Translations under genes and position numbers: made by a program
Assembly: GCA_002794735.1 (NCBI GenBank)
Contig: NBAZ01000016.1
Coordinates: 310,001-374,000, forward strand
From: Pyrrhoderma lamaoense
Taxonomy: Eukaryota; Basidiomycota; Agaricomycetes; Hymenochaetales; Hymenochaetaceae
Reading direction: 5' to 3'
Length of the DNA stretch: 64,000 nt
The notes under the pieces: model-generated
What the model saw: the letters and a program-made list of their open reading frames with translations, nothing else
Told to the model about the DNA's origin: nothing
The model's database searches: none
Shown here: piece after piece, positions 37,021-48,839 of the stretch
Layout of the letters: each line of letters opens with the position of its first letter
How positions within the stretch are numbered: position 1 is the stretch's first letter

Positions 37021-38243
37021 CTAGTCTTTGAAGGCAACAAATCTCAGTCGTACATACATGATAGCCCATCGACCTTCCCCGTCTCGACAATCAACAGAGC
37101 ATATATCTTCTACTTCTTGCATCACGTCCTCCATCTCTTGTTCACTCATCCCAGCATTTCCATAAATCATTCCAGCTCCAGTGCAAAACGTACGCTGCCA
37201 TGCAACAATACCCCCCTTTTTCCCATTTCCCCCCCATCCGCACATGGAGAAAGCGGGGTAAAGCGCGGGACGAGTGAGATGTGAGCGACACGCAAGCCCG
37301 CACGAGTTAGAATTCCTTGATACGTTTCCGTGGAGGGAAAGTACCAAGGGTCCAAAGCCTCAGGATTAACATAACCTCTACGCTTTAAAACGTTATGAAT
37401 GGTACTTCTAAGCCCTTTGAGGGGAGCGTAGTCAGTTAGTTATCCATCGACATCTTATCTAACCTGCCAACAAAAAGGGGATGTTTATGTGATGATGTCA
37501 CTAACCAATAATATTTGTGAATCCCCCATTTCGCCAACAAATCTTCCACCCTTCTTCAAAACCCTAGCAGCTTCGTGGACGACCGCCTGTGGGTCGCGTT
37601 TGCACCAATGAAGTGCAGCATTTGAGAATACCGCATCGAACTTCCAGCTTTCTTCACTATCGTTCTCTTCCTTTTCAGGTCCTGCGTTTGAAGTCGAAAT
37701 CAAAGTATGTAGATCAGTCGCTGGGTTCGGAGGAAAGAGCGCCGAGAGATCATGGACGTCAGCTACAAAAGAATTTCGGAAGCCATTTTCGTGGGCCCTT
37801 TCTACCTAAGGATTATGGGTCCAATTAAAACGTGAAAAGATGGTTATGTTCGGATTAAAATATGGAAATGAAAGCCAATTAAACACGGAACAACGACAAT
37901 CAACAAACTAGCGAAATAAATATAATATTAATATTAATTAGATCCATACCATCTTTGTGCTCTGATCGACGCCAATAACAAGTCCTTTTCTCCTCACCCC
38001 ATTCACGGGTTTTCCATCCTTGTTCTCATTCGCTTCAGAGCCCGAGACAATCTTCTCAATCACCAAGGATAGCTCTCCAGAACCGCAGCCGAGGTCAAGC
38101 AGCCTTTCTCCAGGACGCGCAGCAAGTAAGTCAAGCACGGGGGAAGTGAAAGCTTGAGAATAGACGAATGAAGCATGTTTGGTGTAGTTTGTTGGAGACC
38201 AGCCGTCTTCATTATTAGTGCTATCGGAGGAAGGATGTGTCAT
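37021..38243 (-). CDS. SAM-dependent class I methyltransferase (trans-aconitate-methyltransferase type)
   Basis: Start ATG 38243 (MTHPSSDSTNNEDGW). Motif I is LLDLGCGSGELSLVI, followed by VIGVDQSTKMV (post-I acidic region), an intron, then ERAHENGFRNSFVADVHDL, FDAVFSNAALHWCKRD (motif IV with NAALHW, typical of the TAM-like family), VVHEAARVLKKGGRFVGEMG, RSTIHNVLKRRGYVNPEALD and DPWYFPSTETY. The end IVAWQRTFCTGAGMIYG...DVMQEVEDICSVDC...VRLRFVAFKD is in another frame. One extra G in the G6 run at about 37228-37233 joins the two. Small-molecule acid methyltransferases of this group act in the cytosol, but the substrate cannot be told from sequence. The intron between EMG and GLRST is not fully settled. 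Confidence 0.75.
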
Positions 38244-38573
38244 AACGCTGTTCAAGTTCTCACTGGAGTTATACTAGGTGATAGGAATGGTAGTATTCCA
38301 CTTAGATTGTGCATCGTGTACCATATATCCTTTCATGAGTTTGAGATACAGGGAGCAGAATGACTTTGAAAAAACCCGAATCTCGGCCGAAACGGAGATA
38401 TGGATAACAAGTTGGTTTATATAACGAAGGATGATCACTACTTTTATGACTCAATATGTAGCAGAACTTAGTTATCAATCATATGAACTAAGTACAGATT
38501 ATGAGATGAGGTAAAGGGAATTATCTACACAAACTTTCAAAATATTACTGTACGGTTTTTTTTCGGCCGATGT

Positions 38574-38994
38574 ACTATACCGGCACCCCTCTCTCAAATT
38601 TTACTTTTCTTCATTTTTCTCAAGTATGCACAATACAAAGCATTATTTTAAAAATCAAAATAAATAGATTTCTGTATCACCAAAAAGACTCTAATAAAAT
38701 TGAGACTTTGTGTTAAATGTAATAAAACAATTCAATGCACTAGATTAATATTGGTTGTACCAGCAATAATCAGCCTATGTGACACTTTGTGACCAAAATT
38801 TGAGAGAGGGGTGCCAAACATTAATTCGAAGATAGTTTATTTATTTTCATATTAAAGTAGCCAATTATTTTACATAGATCTATTCCAATACTAGCTATAT
38901 ACTCACAGTATTTTTTTTTTGAGTGGATTGCATTAAAATGTGATGAGTAAACGGTAAATAAAGGAAAAATTTGAGAGAGGGGTACCGGTATAGT
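38574..38994. mobile_element. Short terminal-inverted-repeat element (MITE-like)
   Basis: Left end ACTATACCGGCACCCCTCTC (38574 onward, continuing TCAAATTTT). The right end, read on the other strand, is ACTATACCGGTACCCCTCTC, continuing TCAAATTTTT. About 30 bp of near-perfect inverted repeat bound a 421-bp AT-rich body with no ORF. A third copy of the core (AAATTTGAGAGAGGGGTGCC) sits inside at 38796-38815 in the right-end orientation. No clear target-site duplication is seen. Likely a non-autonomous DNA transposon. Confidence 0.7.
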
Positions 38995-39210
38995 TTATAG
39001 ATTTATCAAGAAGTTACTGCAGCCAAGCTTACATCTGATATCCATTCTTATCATATGGTCTATTACTGGATTACTGGCTAAAGTGCACAAAATATTGTTC
39101 TTATTATCTAAATATTCAAAAGAGTTTATTGAAAATCACGCATAAGATTAGCTTATTGCTCGTCAAATAATGCTATCAACTTTTAAATGGTACAAGCGTG
39201 TCAACGACGT

Positions 39211-41631
39211 TTAACTTCTTCTTCTCACAAGTAAAAGTTGTCCATCTGGCCTCTTCCCAACGGACAATCCTGGCTTGTCCTTGGCTTATTTCCATGAAAG
39301 TGAAGAATTATTAGTAGCACTTCATGAACGGAGGAAAAATAGGCTCTTACATGGTTTTTTGATATCTTTCTTCGCACCAGCTTTACTCACTTTCGGTGGG
39401 GCAGGCTTTGCAACTACTGGACTAGGTGCAGCACTCGATGATGCTACGGTCGAGCTCCGAGGCATACTAGATCTTGTTCGTGCTACCAGTCACAGAGTAT
39501 TGGAAAAAGTGCACGAGGATACACGACTAGAAAAAATAACTCACCTGTAGCCTTCAATGCATTGATTCTAGCCGAGTCTCCATTTGAAGTAACATGTCCT
39601 GAGTAATTTGCAATACGGGGTGGCTCTAATTTCGACACCAACATCTGTGTCCCTTCTGCGACTGGGAGTAGGCGTCTACTATATCCGGGGGACTTACCCG
39701 TTTGGGCAGTGCTAGAAGTTTTCGGTATAGACTTGTTGACATTGACATTAGTATTTGACTAGAATTCATTGTCAGAAATTTCATCAGCCGTATCATACCA
39801 ATATATTACGTTACTTTATGTGCTGAAAGGTCCGGAGGAGATATTGCAGGTCTACCACTCCGTACTGCAAGGTTTGTAATCTTCCCACCAGCTTTGACAT
39901 TTTGATCTTTACAAGTGGTAAAGTGAAATGGTTAGAGGGAGAAAGAGAGTCGAAACATACATTAACAATACCTGGTGTCGGGCTCACGACCTGTCTTCTA
40001 GAGGCTTTTCCGGCTTGTGTACTTTCTACCGGTGAGGAGGGAATACTGTTTCCTACAAGCCTTCGAGGGTTTTTTTTCTGATTAATATCTTGTAGAGTAG
40101 GTTGAACCGCTGCCCGTTGAGCAATTTGCCTTCCGTGAGCAGGTTGCACCTCATAAGATGCAGAATGAGAAGGGGTATTTATTGACGAGATATAGTGTCT
40201 ATATTTTTCCATCATCCACTTCAAAGACTATGTGAGTAATTTAAGCAGAAGTGACGATATGCTGGCCGCTCACAGGATGAGTTAGAGCTTGATACATGTC
40301 ATATCGGATGTCAGGATCAGTCTCTAGAGTTTTATCTAACCATTCTTTGACTGTAAATTATGTATCGTGAATGAGAGATATCTTTTACTGTTAAGGGGAC
40401 AATCACCTGAGTTCGATACGCCTTCAAATTTATGATAGTCATATTTGAACTTTACTTCTGCTATATTTTCCAAGAGTTTTTCTTCCCCTGCAGGTGTTTC
40501 ATCGCCTCCTCTCTCATATGGATAGTCTCCCAATAGTCCAAATAAGACGACAATACTTTCAATGTTTAATTTGACATTGATATGGAGCGAGAATGTATGA
40601 GTATATAGTCAGTAGACAAACATAGAAGACTTGCCACAAACCCCAAAGACCAGATATCACTTTTTTTATTTCCATAGCTAGCTTTTGAATTTGAGAACTT
40701 AGCTCTATACTTATCTCCATAATCGGTAAGAAGTTTCATAACGGCTTGTTCTGGAGCATAGTACAAATAGGTACCAAAAAATTCATCAGGTAATATGTCT
40801 CCCATTTTTCCAAGGTAATGAATGCTAAAAGATTGTATCGTAAGAACCAATAGATAGGCTTATAGATCGAACACGTACAATCCGAAATCGCAGAGAACTC
40901 CTTGCCCCAAGTCAAAGTCAATCAAAATATTTTCTATTCTATAGATAAGCTTAGATTTGTTACAGGTCAAGCGTTCCTCCCTACACTCACTTTATGTCTC
41001 TGTGTAAAATATTGTGTCTATGAAGCTCGTATAATCCGATAGCTGGCTCTCTGGGTCAATGCTGTAGTTTAGATTTGTTGAAAAAGCCAAGTAAAAATAA
41101 GGCTTACATTATTATTTGTTTAATTTCGCTCTCTGGGATCATATTGTTTGGCTTCTCAATCATGTAATCATACATGTCTTTACCTTTAACATACTGAAGT
41201 ACAACACACAGTCTGTTTCCTTGTTTAAAGGTCCCGTAAGTTTGTAGCTGCATTGAATATATTTGAGACATAGATTGTTAAGATAAAGACCCAGTATATT
41301 GTTCGCGGACAACGTACCAGACCAGTCGTATGGGGAACCCATCTATGTGCTAATTCTTCGGCCTGCTCAACTCGCTTTATAAGCTGCTTCTTATCTCCTT
41401 CTGCTTCAAATAAATATTTTATAGCAACTGGTTTATCACCAGTCACTCCATTATAATTATCTGTGGGATTTTTGAGCTTGGCTTTCTTATAATATTACTA
41501 TATCAGATAAATCTGCGGAGCTGAGAAAACAAAAAGCTCACGTAAACATTGGAGAATGACCCCGACCCTAGTTTTTTCTCTATCTGAAATGGACCTAGTT
41601 GATATTTAGTCGTAGACTTAGGCTTAGACAT
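39211..41631 (-). CDS. Protein kinase D of the local family
   Basis: Start ATG 41631 (MSKPKSTTKYQLGPFQIEKK). Motifs: KLGSGSFSNVY, PVAIKYLFEAEGDKK, LQTYGTFKQGNRLCVVLQYV, LHRHNILHRDIK, then IENILIDFDLGQGV, LCDFGF (DFG), FGTYLYYAPEQ, NKKSDIWSLG, VLFGLLGDYPY and VKEWLDKTLETDPDIRYDM...ALTHP. The residue after HRDIK is Ile instead of Pro (IEN for PEN). The tail follows HP and runs SLKWMMEKYRHY, then Pro/Ser/Lys-rich sequence through 39960. Further in-phase exons (~39545-39760, ~39348-39475 and 39211-39296) read NKSIPKTSSTAQTG, AAPSPVVAKPAPPKVSKAG and GLSVGKRPDGQLLLVRRRS-stop. The frame just before the catalytic loop (near 41055) and the join near 39900 are not resolved. Otherwise it looks functional. 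Confidence 0.7.
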
Positions 41632-41949
41632 AAACGTTGAGGATGAATAACAACTGATGCGTCTCTTGGTATATGACTTCTTCTATATGTTACTACACAG
41701 GGGCTCTCTATACCTAACTTTGAAATTCAAACTCCCTTTTCGAGATTATACGCCGGAGGGATTTCAACAGTTATGAGTCCAAAATATACTAGCAAACACC
41801 ATTTCACCTTTTAGTAGGAACTTAAATACGGGCCCTCGCAAAAATAACAAAAGCCTAGTTTGCTACTTTACGACACTCAACTGCAAAGCCTACCTACAAT
41901 TTACCCTTCAGATTTATGACAATGTTTTCTTCAAGCTAATCCCTTTCTT

Positions 41950-42370
41950 TAGAGTCTCCAGATCTGTCCACCATCGGCGCCGGTATCAATATCGCCGTCC
42001 TTCACATAGTTGAAAAGTAAGTTTTGAAACTGAGGTACTATAAGTAGTAAATTAGACCAAGTCTTGAGACGACTGTTGTAAAGTTACGTAATTTCTCTTC
42101 ACACACGCAATTCATGTGGTGCGTTGTAAGGGTTGTTCTTTGTCTTTGCTGCTCTAGAATTGTTTATAGTGTCTAGTCAAATCTTAATTATTATTTTGCT
42201 TGCTCGCTGACTCCGTAATATAACTATGCAATGTAAAACGTACTTCGCACTTGCCAAGAACATGAAATCAGAACCACCTGCTTCCGGGATCACATACTTG
42301 ATAATTTACTAGGCTCGCAATTCTGGCCCGGTGGTATATGATGAGTCTCATATTAAGGCTCCAAGTAAGA
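41950..42370 (+). other. Possible upstream exons of the membrane-protein gene
   Basis: Two open stretches with splice sites: ESPDLSTIGAGINIAVLHIVEK ending at GTAAGT (about 42016), and an acceptor before 42312 with a donor GTAAGA near 42363. Joined, they would read VEK then LAILARWYMMSLILRLQ. Their link to the exon at 42653 and the start codon are uncertain. Confidence 0.35.
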
Positions 42371-42652
42371 CTCTCAAGCTCATGACTTAATACAATAGCA
42401 AACGTCTACCTACTTTCTTGGACTTCGGCTTTCATGAGAAACTCGCACACGGGCTAACATACGTCAGTTTTTCATGAACGAGTACAACGTTGTAGGGGCG
42501 TGCTACTTGAAACAACCCTTTAAATTCTACTCTCATGAATTAATACTTTCTCTCTGTCTCCCCTTGTCTTTACTCCTGCTCCTGCCCCTTGTTTCTTCCG
42601 ACTGTGCTTATTCTGTAGCACAGTGTTTGCATCAAGAAATAGAAACCTACAA

Positions 42653-43417
42653 ATGTCACCAATACCGGCTGATAGTATCAACCGAGATAAGGGTTTTCTG
42701 CGAATTCTAGATGAAAGTACGGGCTATGATGGATCACGCCACGATCTCTGGCTCACGGTCACAGCTTGGATTTCAAATTTTTTCTCTGGGATCAACAACG
42801 AAAGTAATACCTTGTTTGTGCCATGAGAAAATTCGAAAGAGGCTAACTCTTATTACACCACTATACAGCCCTTGAACACCCATATTTCATATCCTTCGCT
42901 CTTGTTGTTTTGTGGGCATGGCCACATTTACTAATGCTTCCCATCTGGTTTGGGCGTGATGCTGTTAGAAGGATGGACAATCATGCTCGCACTGCCGCGA
43001 AGAGAGTTGCTGCTCCTGTCCGGCAACGAAAACGTTAGTCTACATAGAACTTCTTTCTTCTTTCACCCTTCTGATACTGAAATGAAACACGTTTAATATC
43101 GATATCGATACTAATATTGATGCCTATCATTCTATGAATGTCCGTGCGTATGTACACACGTCAACACTCATGTATACATTTCAGGAGATGTATTTGTTAC
43201 AAGGTATCGTGCCATTGTGACGGCTACATATGAGCAGCCGTCTGGAAGCACGCAAACTCAGCTTTTCGGAGGTACTCCGCTTTCCAACGGCGACTTCCGT
43301 ATCGAGGAAGAACAACACCTCCCTGTTGTGTTGAGGGTGATCAGGTGGAGTGCATTGATCTGGGCAATTTACATTATTGGTCGAGAGCTATACTATTTTA
43401 TACTTCATCAATCATAA
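42653..43417 (+). CDS. Unknown membrane protein with two or three hydrophobic segments
   Basis: A possible start is ATG 42653 (MSPIPADSINRDKGFLRILD). Exons join in phase. One ends FFSGINNE (about 42801). The next, about 42869-43033, has FISFALVVLWAWPHLLMLPI (a transmembrane segment) and then RRMDNHARTAAKRVAAPV. The last runs from about 43186 with FVTRYRAIVTATYEQPSG and a second hydrophobic stretch, SALIWAIYIIGRELYYFIL, near the C-terminus. It is not recognised as a named family. The basic stretch between the two segments suggests a cytosolic loop. Divergent from, and close to, kinase D. Confidence 0.5.
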
Positions 43418-43570
43418 GATATATGTATATGATACGTTACATGTACACGGACATTTACCATAGCATTTTGATGAGTGGAATGTGATAGATTGGACTATTA
43501 TTTATTAAAGCGAAAGCGAAAAGGATATTGTATATGTGCATTAACATGTACATACTCATTTCCTTTGTAT

Positions 43571-44254
43571 TTATAATCCAAAGACGGTATATCCTCCAGC
43601 AACCATAGCTGATAAACAAACCATGGCCCCCGTACCGATCAGGTTTAATTCAAATCTAGTAGAGACGGCACCACCCTTCTGAGCCGATGCAGTGATTTCG
43701 GAGACGATATTCGTGGCAAGTTCAATCGTTCCGGTTGTCACTCCTGACGTCGTGATCTGACCACCACTGAATTTGAACTCTACGACATCAGAACAGACTG
43801 CTGGGATAGCGGTTTCTCCTCCTGTAATAGAAGAGTAGCTACAGATGTCGACAACCTGAGCCGTAGCACCACTTGTTGTGAAGACCAATATCTCTGAGAG
43901 ACGAGTCGCCCCTTGTACAATCGTAGCTGTTTAAAGGATATATGAGTTGACATAAGACTTGTATAATACTCGAGAGGGAGGGGACGGCAAGTCTCCATAG
44001 AATGATAAACCTACCTGTCACATGTTCCCCAGAGATCTCTCCAGAAATGGCATAGGTTGTTCCATCCGCTCCTGTGCCCAATACCTCTCCTTGCACATTG
44101 CTCGGCTGGAGTTCCACTCCGGCGGTGGTTTGTGAGCTAACATCTATTGTTTACCAGACCCATCAGCATAGTGTTTGTCTGGAAATAACTTTGGACACAT
44201 ACATCGTAAAAGAGACAAAGCAAAAAACAGCGACAAAGAGCTGAATTTCATCAT
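43571..44254 (-). CDS. Small secreted, possibly GPI-anchored cell-surface protein
   Basis: Three exons: 44203-44254, 44015-44143 and 43571-43926. MMKFSSLSLFFALSLLRYVS is a typical signal peptide followed by Ser/Gln. The mature part is Thr/Ser/Gly-rich (TTAGVELQPSNVQGEVLGTG, SGATAQVVDICSYSSITGG, SGGQITTSGVTTGTIELATN). It has Cys pairs and ends in a hydrophobic tail, GTGAMVCLSAMVAGGYTVFG, preceded by small residues, as in fungal GPI-anchored proteins. Length is about 178 residues. No enzymatic motif. It converges with the membrane-protein gene on the plus strand. Confidence 0.65.
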
Positions 44255-46551
44255 AGACTGACTTGAAAGATGGAGAAAAAGTATGAACCAGTTGTCTCTA
44301 TTCGCGAAATTTGTGGGTCTTGTCGCTATCGTTATCGACTATCTGCTCTGATGTTTTATATATTCTCTGAATAAGACCCGGAACTATGGAGACATGTGGG
44401 CGCTCGGCCTTTCTTTGCATCTAAGTGTATAACGGAACCGTTTCACCAAGGGGCAGAGAATTGTAAACTCCGACTCATCCACCTAAAGATAAGGTGACTC
44501 GAGAATTTCCTCAACAGCAGGCGCGCATATCGGATCTCTCAGAAACACTTCTTACAGTCATAGTAATTATACTAAGACAACGAAGAGTGCTATAGAATTG
44601 GCCAATTTCCGAGGAGGAACGGATGCGGGAGTATGGCAAGCACATATTGTATGATTTGCAACGTCTATTTAGCAATAATGAGTGCTAGACTTAGGTATAA
44701 GCTGATGGAGGGTTGTCCGCAGAAGTTACGCCGATGTGATTGTACCTCGCTTGAGATGAAAGCAGAACGGCAGAACACAAGGTGGCATGATTGTGTGAGA
44801 GCATTTGTATAGCCACTTCAACTCGATCATCTCCGGGATTTGAGGCTGACCTTCTAGGGTTATAAAGACACTCTTTACTCTCCTAAGTGCATCCGTGTTG
44901 AAGAAGGGGTTGGCTAGACCTATAACCGGAGTACTCAGCTACTTATGGCAAACAGCAATCCTGCTCTCCTGTCAAGTTTAGAGGTCTATTTACCTTCTAA
45001 TCCCAATAAATTTGAAATATGACGAATCCTCATCTTCAATATAAAAACATTACGTTAAAATAAACTTGAGTCCCGGAAGAGGCCGCAAAATGATGATCAC
45101 CGTTTATGATTTGATGTAGAGAGGTAAAATGACAACTCTGGGGTTATGATCTGCGTCGACGAACCATTTGAGTACTTTAGTACCACAGGTAAGAAAGAAA
45201 AGAGGTCAGAGAGTATGAGTTAGAAAGAATTCCGGGCTCGTCAAGACAAGCCATTTTGGGACCACACAGATACAGCCCATGACACGTGGAGTAGCTTTAG
45301 GAAAAGCATACGTAAAGCTTTCGTCTCAAGTATAGATATAAACGAGAGAGCTTGACAAACACAAACAAAGAGAATGAAATTCCTTATGTAACGATAATAG
45401 TGATGGAATCAGTTAAGATCAAGACGGATTTTGAAATAGGATGACGAGGTGGCAGTACAAAGTACAGATAGGAGGATAGAGCTTGTGACCCCTCTCCCGT
45501 CCCCCTGCACCCTTTGGCAAAGGGATGCAGTGCGTGTAACGCGTGCAATACATAGATCCAGGTCAAGATTCTCTCTTCACGAACTGTACAACTCGGGGAA
45601 ATGGGTATGGAGAATTTGGCTAGGAAATCATGTCCCTTGTTGTAGTACTAGTTATACGGGTTGAGCAAACTAAAGCCGTTTATCTGTGAAGGGAAGGGGG
45701 AGATGGTCCACGCAAAGTATGTTGAGAGTAGCGTATATGGAGATGATGGGGAGTATATGAGGATCCTAGGGATACTCAATTCGCGTTACAGTAGCCTTTA
45801 TAGCCTTTTATGCTTCCGGGGCATGGAAGTTAGACTTTAGTGGATATTGGAAATCAAGATGTTGATATTTAGAATTAAGGTTCCTGACATGTATATTCTC
45901 ATGATCACGGAACAACATACTATGTCCCAAGAAGACAATTCACCAATGGATGAACTGTCGGGGAAGAGCTCCCTTTAAAAACCAGTGCCGATAGCTAAGT
46001 TTAGCTTCGTTTTCAAATATACCAGGATTTCAAGAGCCTTGATAGAGAGAGAAAAGGCCTAGTTCAAACTTGATACTAGACCAACAAGAGGAGGTGAATA
46101 CGTACTTGTAAAAATCGGACCTCTATGCGGGAACCGCAGCTTTCGGAGCCATCTTAACTGCGCAATGCAAAAATGAAATAATTTCTAGGAGTAAAACAGA
46201 TTATTTGTAGAACAATGTTGTTTAAGAGTATGCCTTCAAGGTCTTGTACTGCGTATATAGGGTGACGGCAGTAATATTGAAAACTTTTGTGATAAAAAAA
46301 ATACAATAAACGAGCCGAAAAAGCTGGCGTGAGAAACTAGGATGTGGTTGCCGTTCTGGGGGACTCAAGTATTGTCTGACGTCTAATTGTGGTGACTGAG
46401 GCCGAACGGCACATGTCACTTCTCTTTAATTTTCTTACCATCATTCGCCGCTCGACGCGTCGACGATAACTTCTACTGTCTCTATCACTATCGAAGGGTG
46501 GAAACTGCTGGTTAGCAGTAAGAAAAAAAAGGAAAGTTGAACAGAAGAGGA
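44255..46551. other. Long spacer with a possible kinase remnant
   Basis: About 2.3 kb without a supported gene. At 44383-44430 (+) the reading NYGDMWALGLSLHL resembles the subdomain IX motif (D-x-W-A-L-G) of the neighbouring kinases, but no other kinase motif surrounds it. Other open stretches are short. Confidence 0.35.
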
Positions 46552-47640
46552 ATGCACTCGAGTTCACATATCTCGTTCTTCTATCTCGCCTTATGTATTC
46601 CAGTACTTGTAGCAGCATCCGAGAAGCGTCGGAGATGGAGTGCTCTCTGGTTGCGAGATGACTCTAGTTCGCGAAATGTACCTGAGGCTGGATACTACAA
46701 TCCAGAGGATAATGGCGGAAGCATGCTCACTGTGCGTTTCAGTCAGCCTACTGTCTAACGCTTTTGTATAATTCTTCTCATCAATTAGCTAATTCTTCTC
46801 TTCTTCTCAATATAATTAATACAGACCGTACCGGATACATATCCCGCGGGCCTTGGAGAGCCTCTGAACGTTATTATATCGGGAAAGTCTGATTCGAGGG
46901 TGCTAGTTGATAGCTCAGACGATGGCGGTTTACAGAATTATTACATGTATGTAGTCATTCTGTTGCGTATATCTATTTCATTAACAAAACTTGGTAGCTC
47001 TCTCGGTTTTGCTGGAGAATGTCTAGGACAACACTCAGGCTCCGACCAAGGCGCAAACCTTGGGGATGGGAACGGACTCCGTGAGCTAATTTTAGTATAT
47101 TTTCACACTTGATCCTTCCTAATTAACCCTTTCCCCAAAAATAACAATACAGTCAACGAGACTGCTGTCATGCGTTGGGCATATGGTGATCCAGTACTAG
47201 GTACTTGCACGGAAACAATAGAGGGCGGCAATCACTTTCGATACTGGATTCAGGATGGATCAGAAGCCAATAGTGGTGCCATTTTTATGGCGCTTTCGTA
47301 CGAGAAACCGATTAAAGAAGGACATGATATCATTGATAACGGTTATAATCTTGGACGTGACTGGCTTGTTGGAAACGCAACGAGTTCGACAGAAATTCCA
47401 ACTCAGAACCTGACCAATAGTTCAAGTTACTCTGGATCGACAAGTTATAAAGGTTATACATATCAGACGGATGTACAATATGTCTCCGGATTATTATCTA
47501 ATACTAGTGACGGTATCAACCATTACCAAGGATTCAGCGAGAATGCTGTTGATGGGCTCGTTGCCGTTATGACTGTCTCAATCACAGAAGCTCCCGAAGA
47601 GGATAGTTCGTCTAGGTTCGTTATTCTCAATTGGAGATGA
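46552..47640 (+). CDS. Conserved secreted protein of unknown function
   Basis: Four exons: 46552-46731, 46825-46946, 46998-47080 and 47153-47640, all with GT-AG sites and matching phase. Start MHSSSHISFFYLALCIPVLVAAS gives a signal peptide cut after Ala/Ser. Next are EAGYYNPEDNGGSMLTVTVP, PLNVIISGKSDSRVLVD, LGFAGECLGQHSGSDQGANL, VMRWAYGDPVLGTCTETIEG, NHFRYWIQDGSEANSGAIFM, GHDIIDNGYNLGRDWLVGNA and VQYVSGLLSNTSDGINHYQG. From memory this resembles a secreted hypothetical-protein family widespread in basidiomycetes. I know no biochemical role. About 290 residues with several N-glycosylation sequons (NAT, NLT, NSS, NTS). No transmembrane segment after the signal peptide. Confidence 0.75.
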
Positions 47641-48157
47641 TAATCTAGATGCTGATAGATTTCAACGTGAAGTCTTCACACATACTCCTCTCCCCCAAGC
47701 TTAATCTCCATCTTGTTACCCTTCTCTCTTTTACTGCTACTTTTCAATAGATTATAGAACATACGGACTTTTGCGGATGGACGGATATTAACAAGTATCA
47801 AATATTACATTATTGCTTTTTGGATTAGCTTCGTTACTTCCCGAACTTACTTCGGGACGTATATCTTAACATTTTTTCTTACGATCTTCCAAGTACAGTA
47901 CTTATCATATTTCTGATTCGTCTTCCCCCATTTATGTTGCTCTCTGTGTATCATGGTACGACTCATCACCTCGTGTTTCCCTTATCCTCCAATCGAATTA
48001 TGGACTGAATCTCTACAATATCATGGTTTTCCTTCTAGTTAAACTCAGTTTAGTCAAACAAAAACCGGTTGCTGTAGATAACTAAGACTCACATCTGACC
48101 ATTAAAAAAAGTGATGCAAGACATGAGCGTTCTCTGGGATTCGTCTGTGATAGGTCT

Positions 48158-48456
48158 TTACTCTTTCTCTACTTTATATTCTTCACTTACAGTATGTGAT
48201 TTATTGGAAATAGAGATACTAATACTCCCAATTCGGTTGTACCAAGTAGTATCAGCTTCAGAATCTGTATCAACTTCGTTTAAAGCTGAGTAAGGTTTGC
48301 TATCTATCGACGTAGTTCTAAAACAGTCACGATTTGTACGCCGGGCGCACCGAAAGCTTGGTTTGCGCGGAATACCTGTAATATATCATCTATGAGCTGT
48401 TGAACCCCTTATCTCTTATATCCCCTCTAACTCGGCTCCGTTTGAGGTTGGGCCAT
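48158..48456 (-). CDS. Small unknown basic protein, divergent from kinase B'
   Basis: Start ATG 48456 (MAQPQTEP), intron 48376-48431 (GTTAGA...TTACAG), then an open exon to a TAA at 48158-48160. The product is about 80 residues: IPRKPSFRCARRTNRDCFRT, SIDSKPYSALNEVDTDSEAD, SISISISNKSHTVSEEYKVE. Arg/Ser-rich at the N-terminus, acidic at the C-terminus, and not recognised. The frame is open here but broken in the left-arm copy (10422-10719), including loss of the intron donor there, which suggests this copy is the ancestral or functional one. It lies head-to-head with kinase B' about 0.4 kb away and could share a promoter region with it. Confidence 0.45.
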
Positions 48457-48839
48457 ATGTGTGTGTCTTAAAGGGGTGAGCTTCGGATAACACATGTAGC
48501 GTGCTATATACGGTATTAAAGACGAGAAATGTTCGGTGTTCTAGTCTCTAGAAATAGGAAAATTAGACCATATTGCGATACGTATGTAAGTGATATTTTT
48601 CTTGAAATCATCTTTCGTGCACAAGGCTCAGATATCCCGATAATATACATCATGATGAGCTTTGCTCAATACCTTTCAATTCTATTTCACTTCTCGTATA
48701 GTTTGCAATGATACTTGAAACAACCACAGGTACTCAGTAGTGTGAAACGTCTTATATGGCTAGAGCTTGTATTTAAGGGAGGGTCTGACTGCTCCGCACC
48801 TATTTTGATTTGACTGATACGACTATTTGTATAAAACTA

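Noticed and set aside
42474..42710. ORF starting MNEYNVVGACYLKQ with a leucine-rich stretch as a secreted protein
   Set aside because: It covers a CT-rich pre-acceptor stretch and reads out of frame with the better-supported exon beginning at about 42653.
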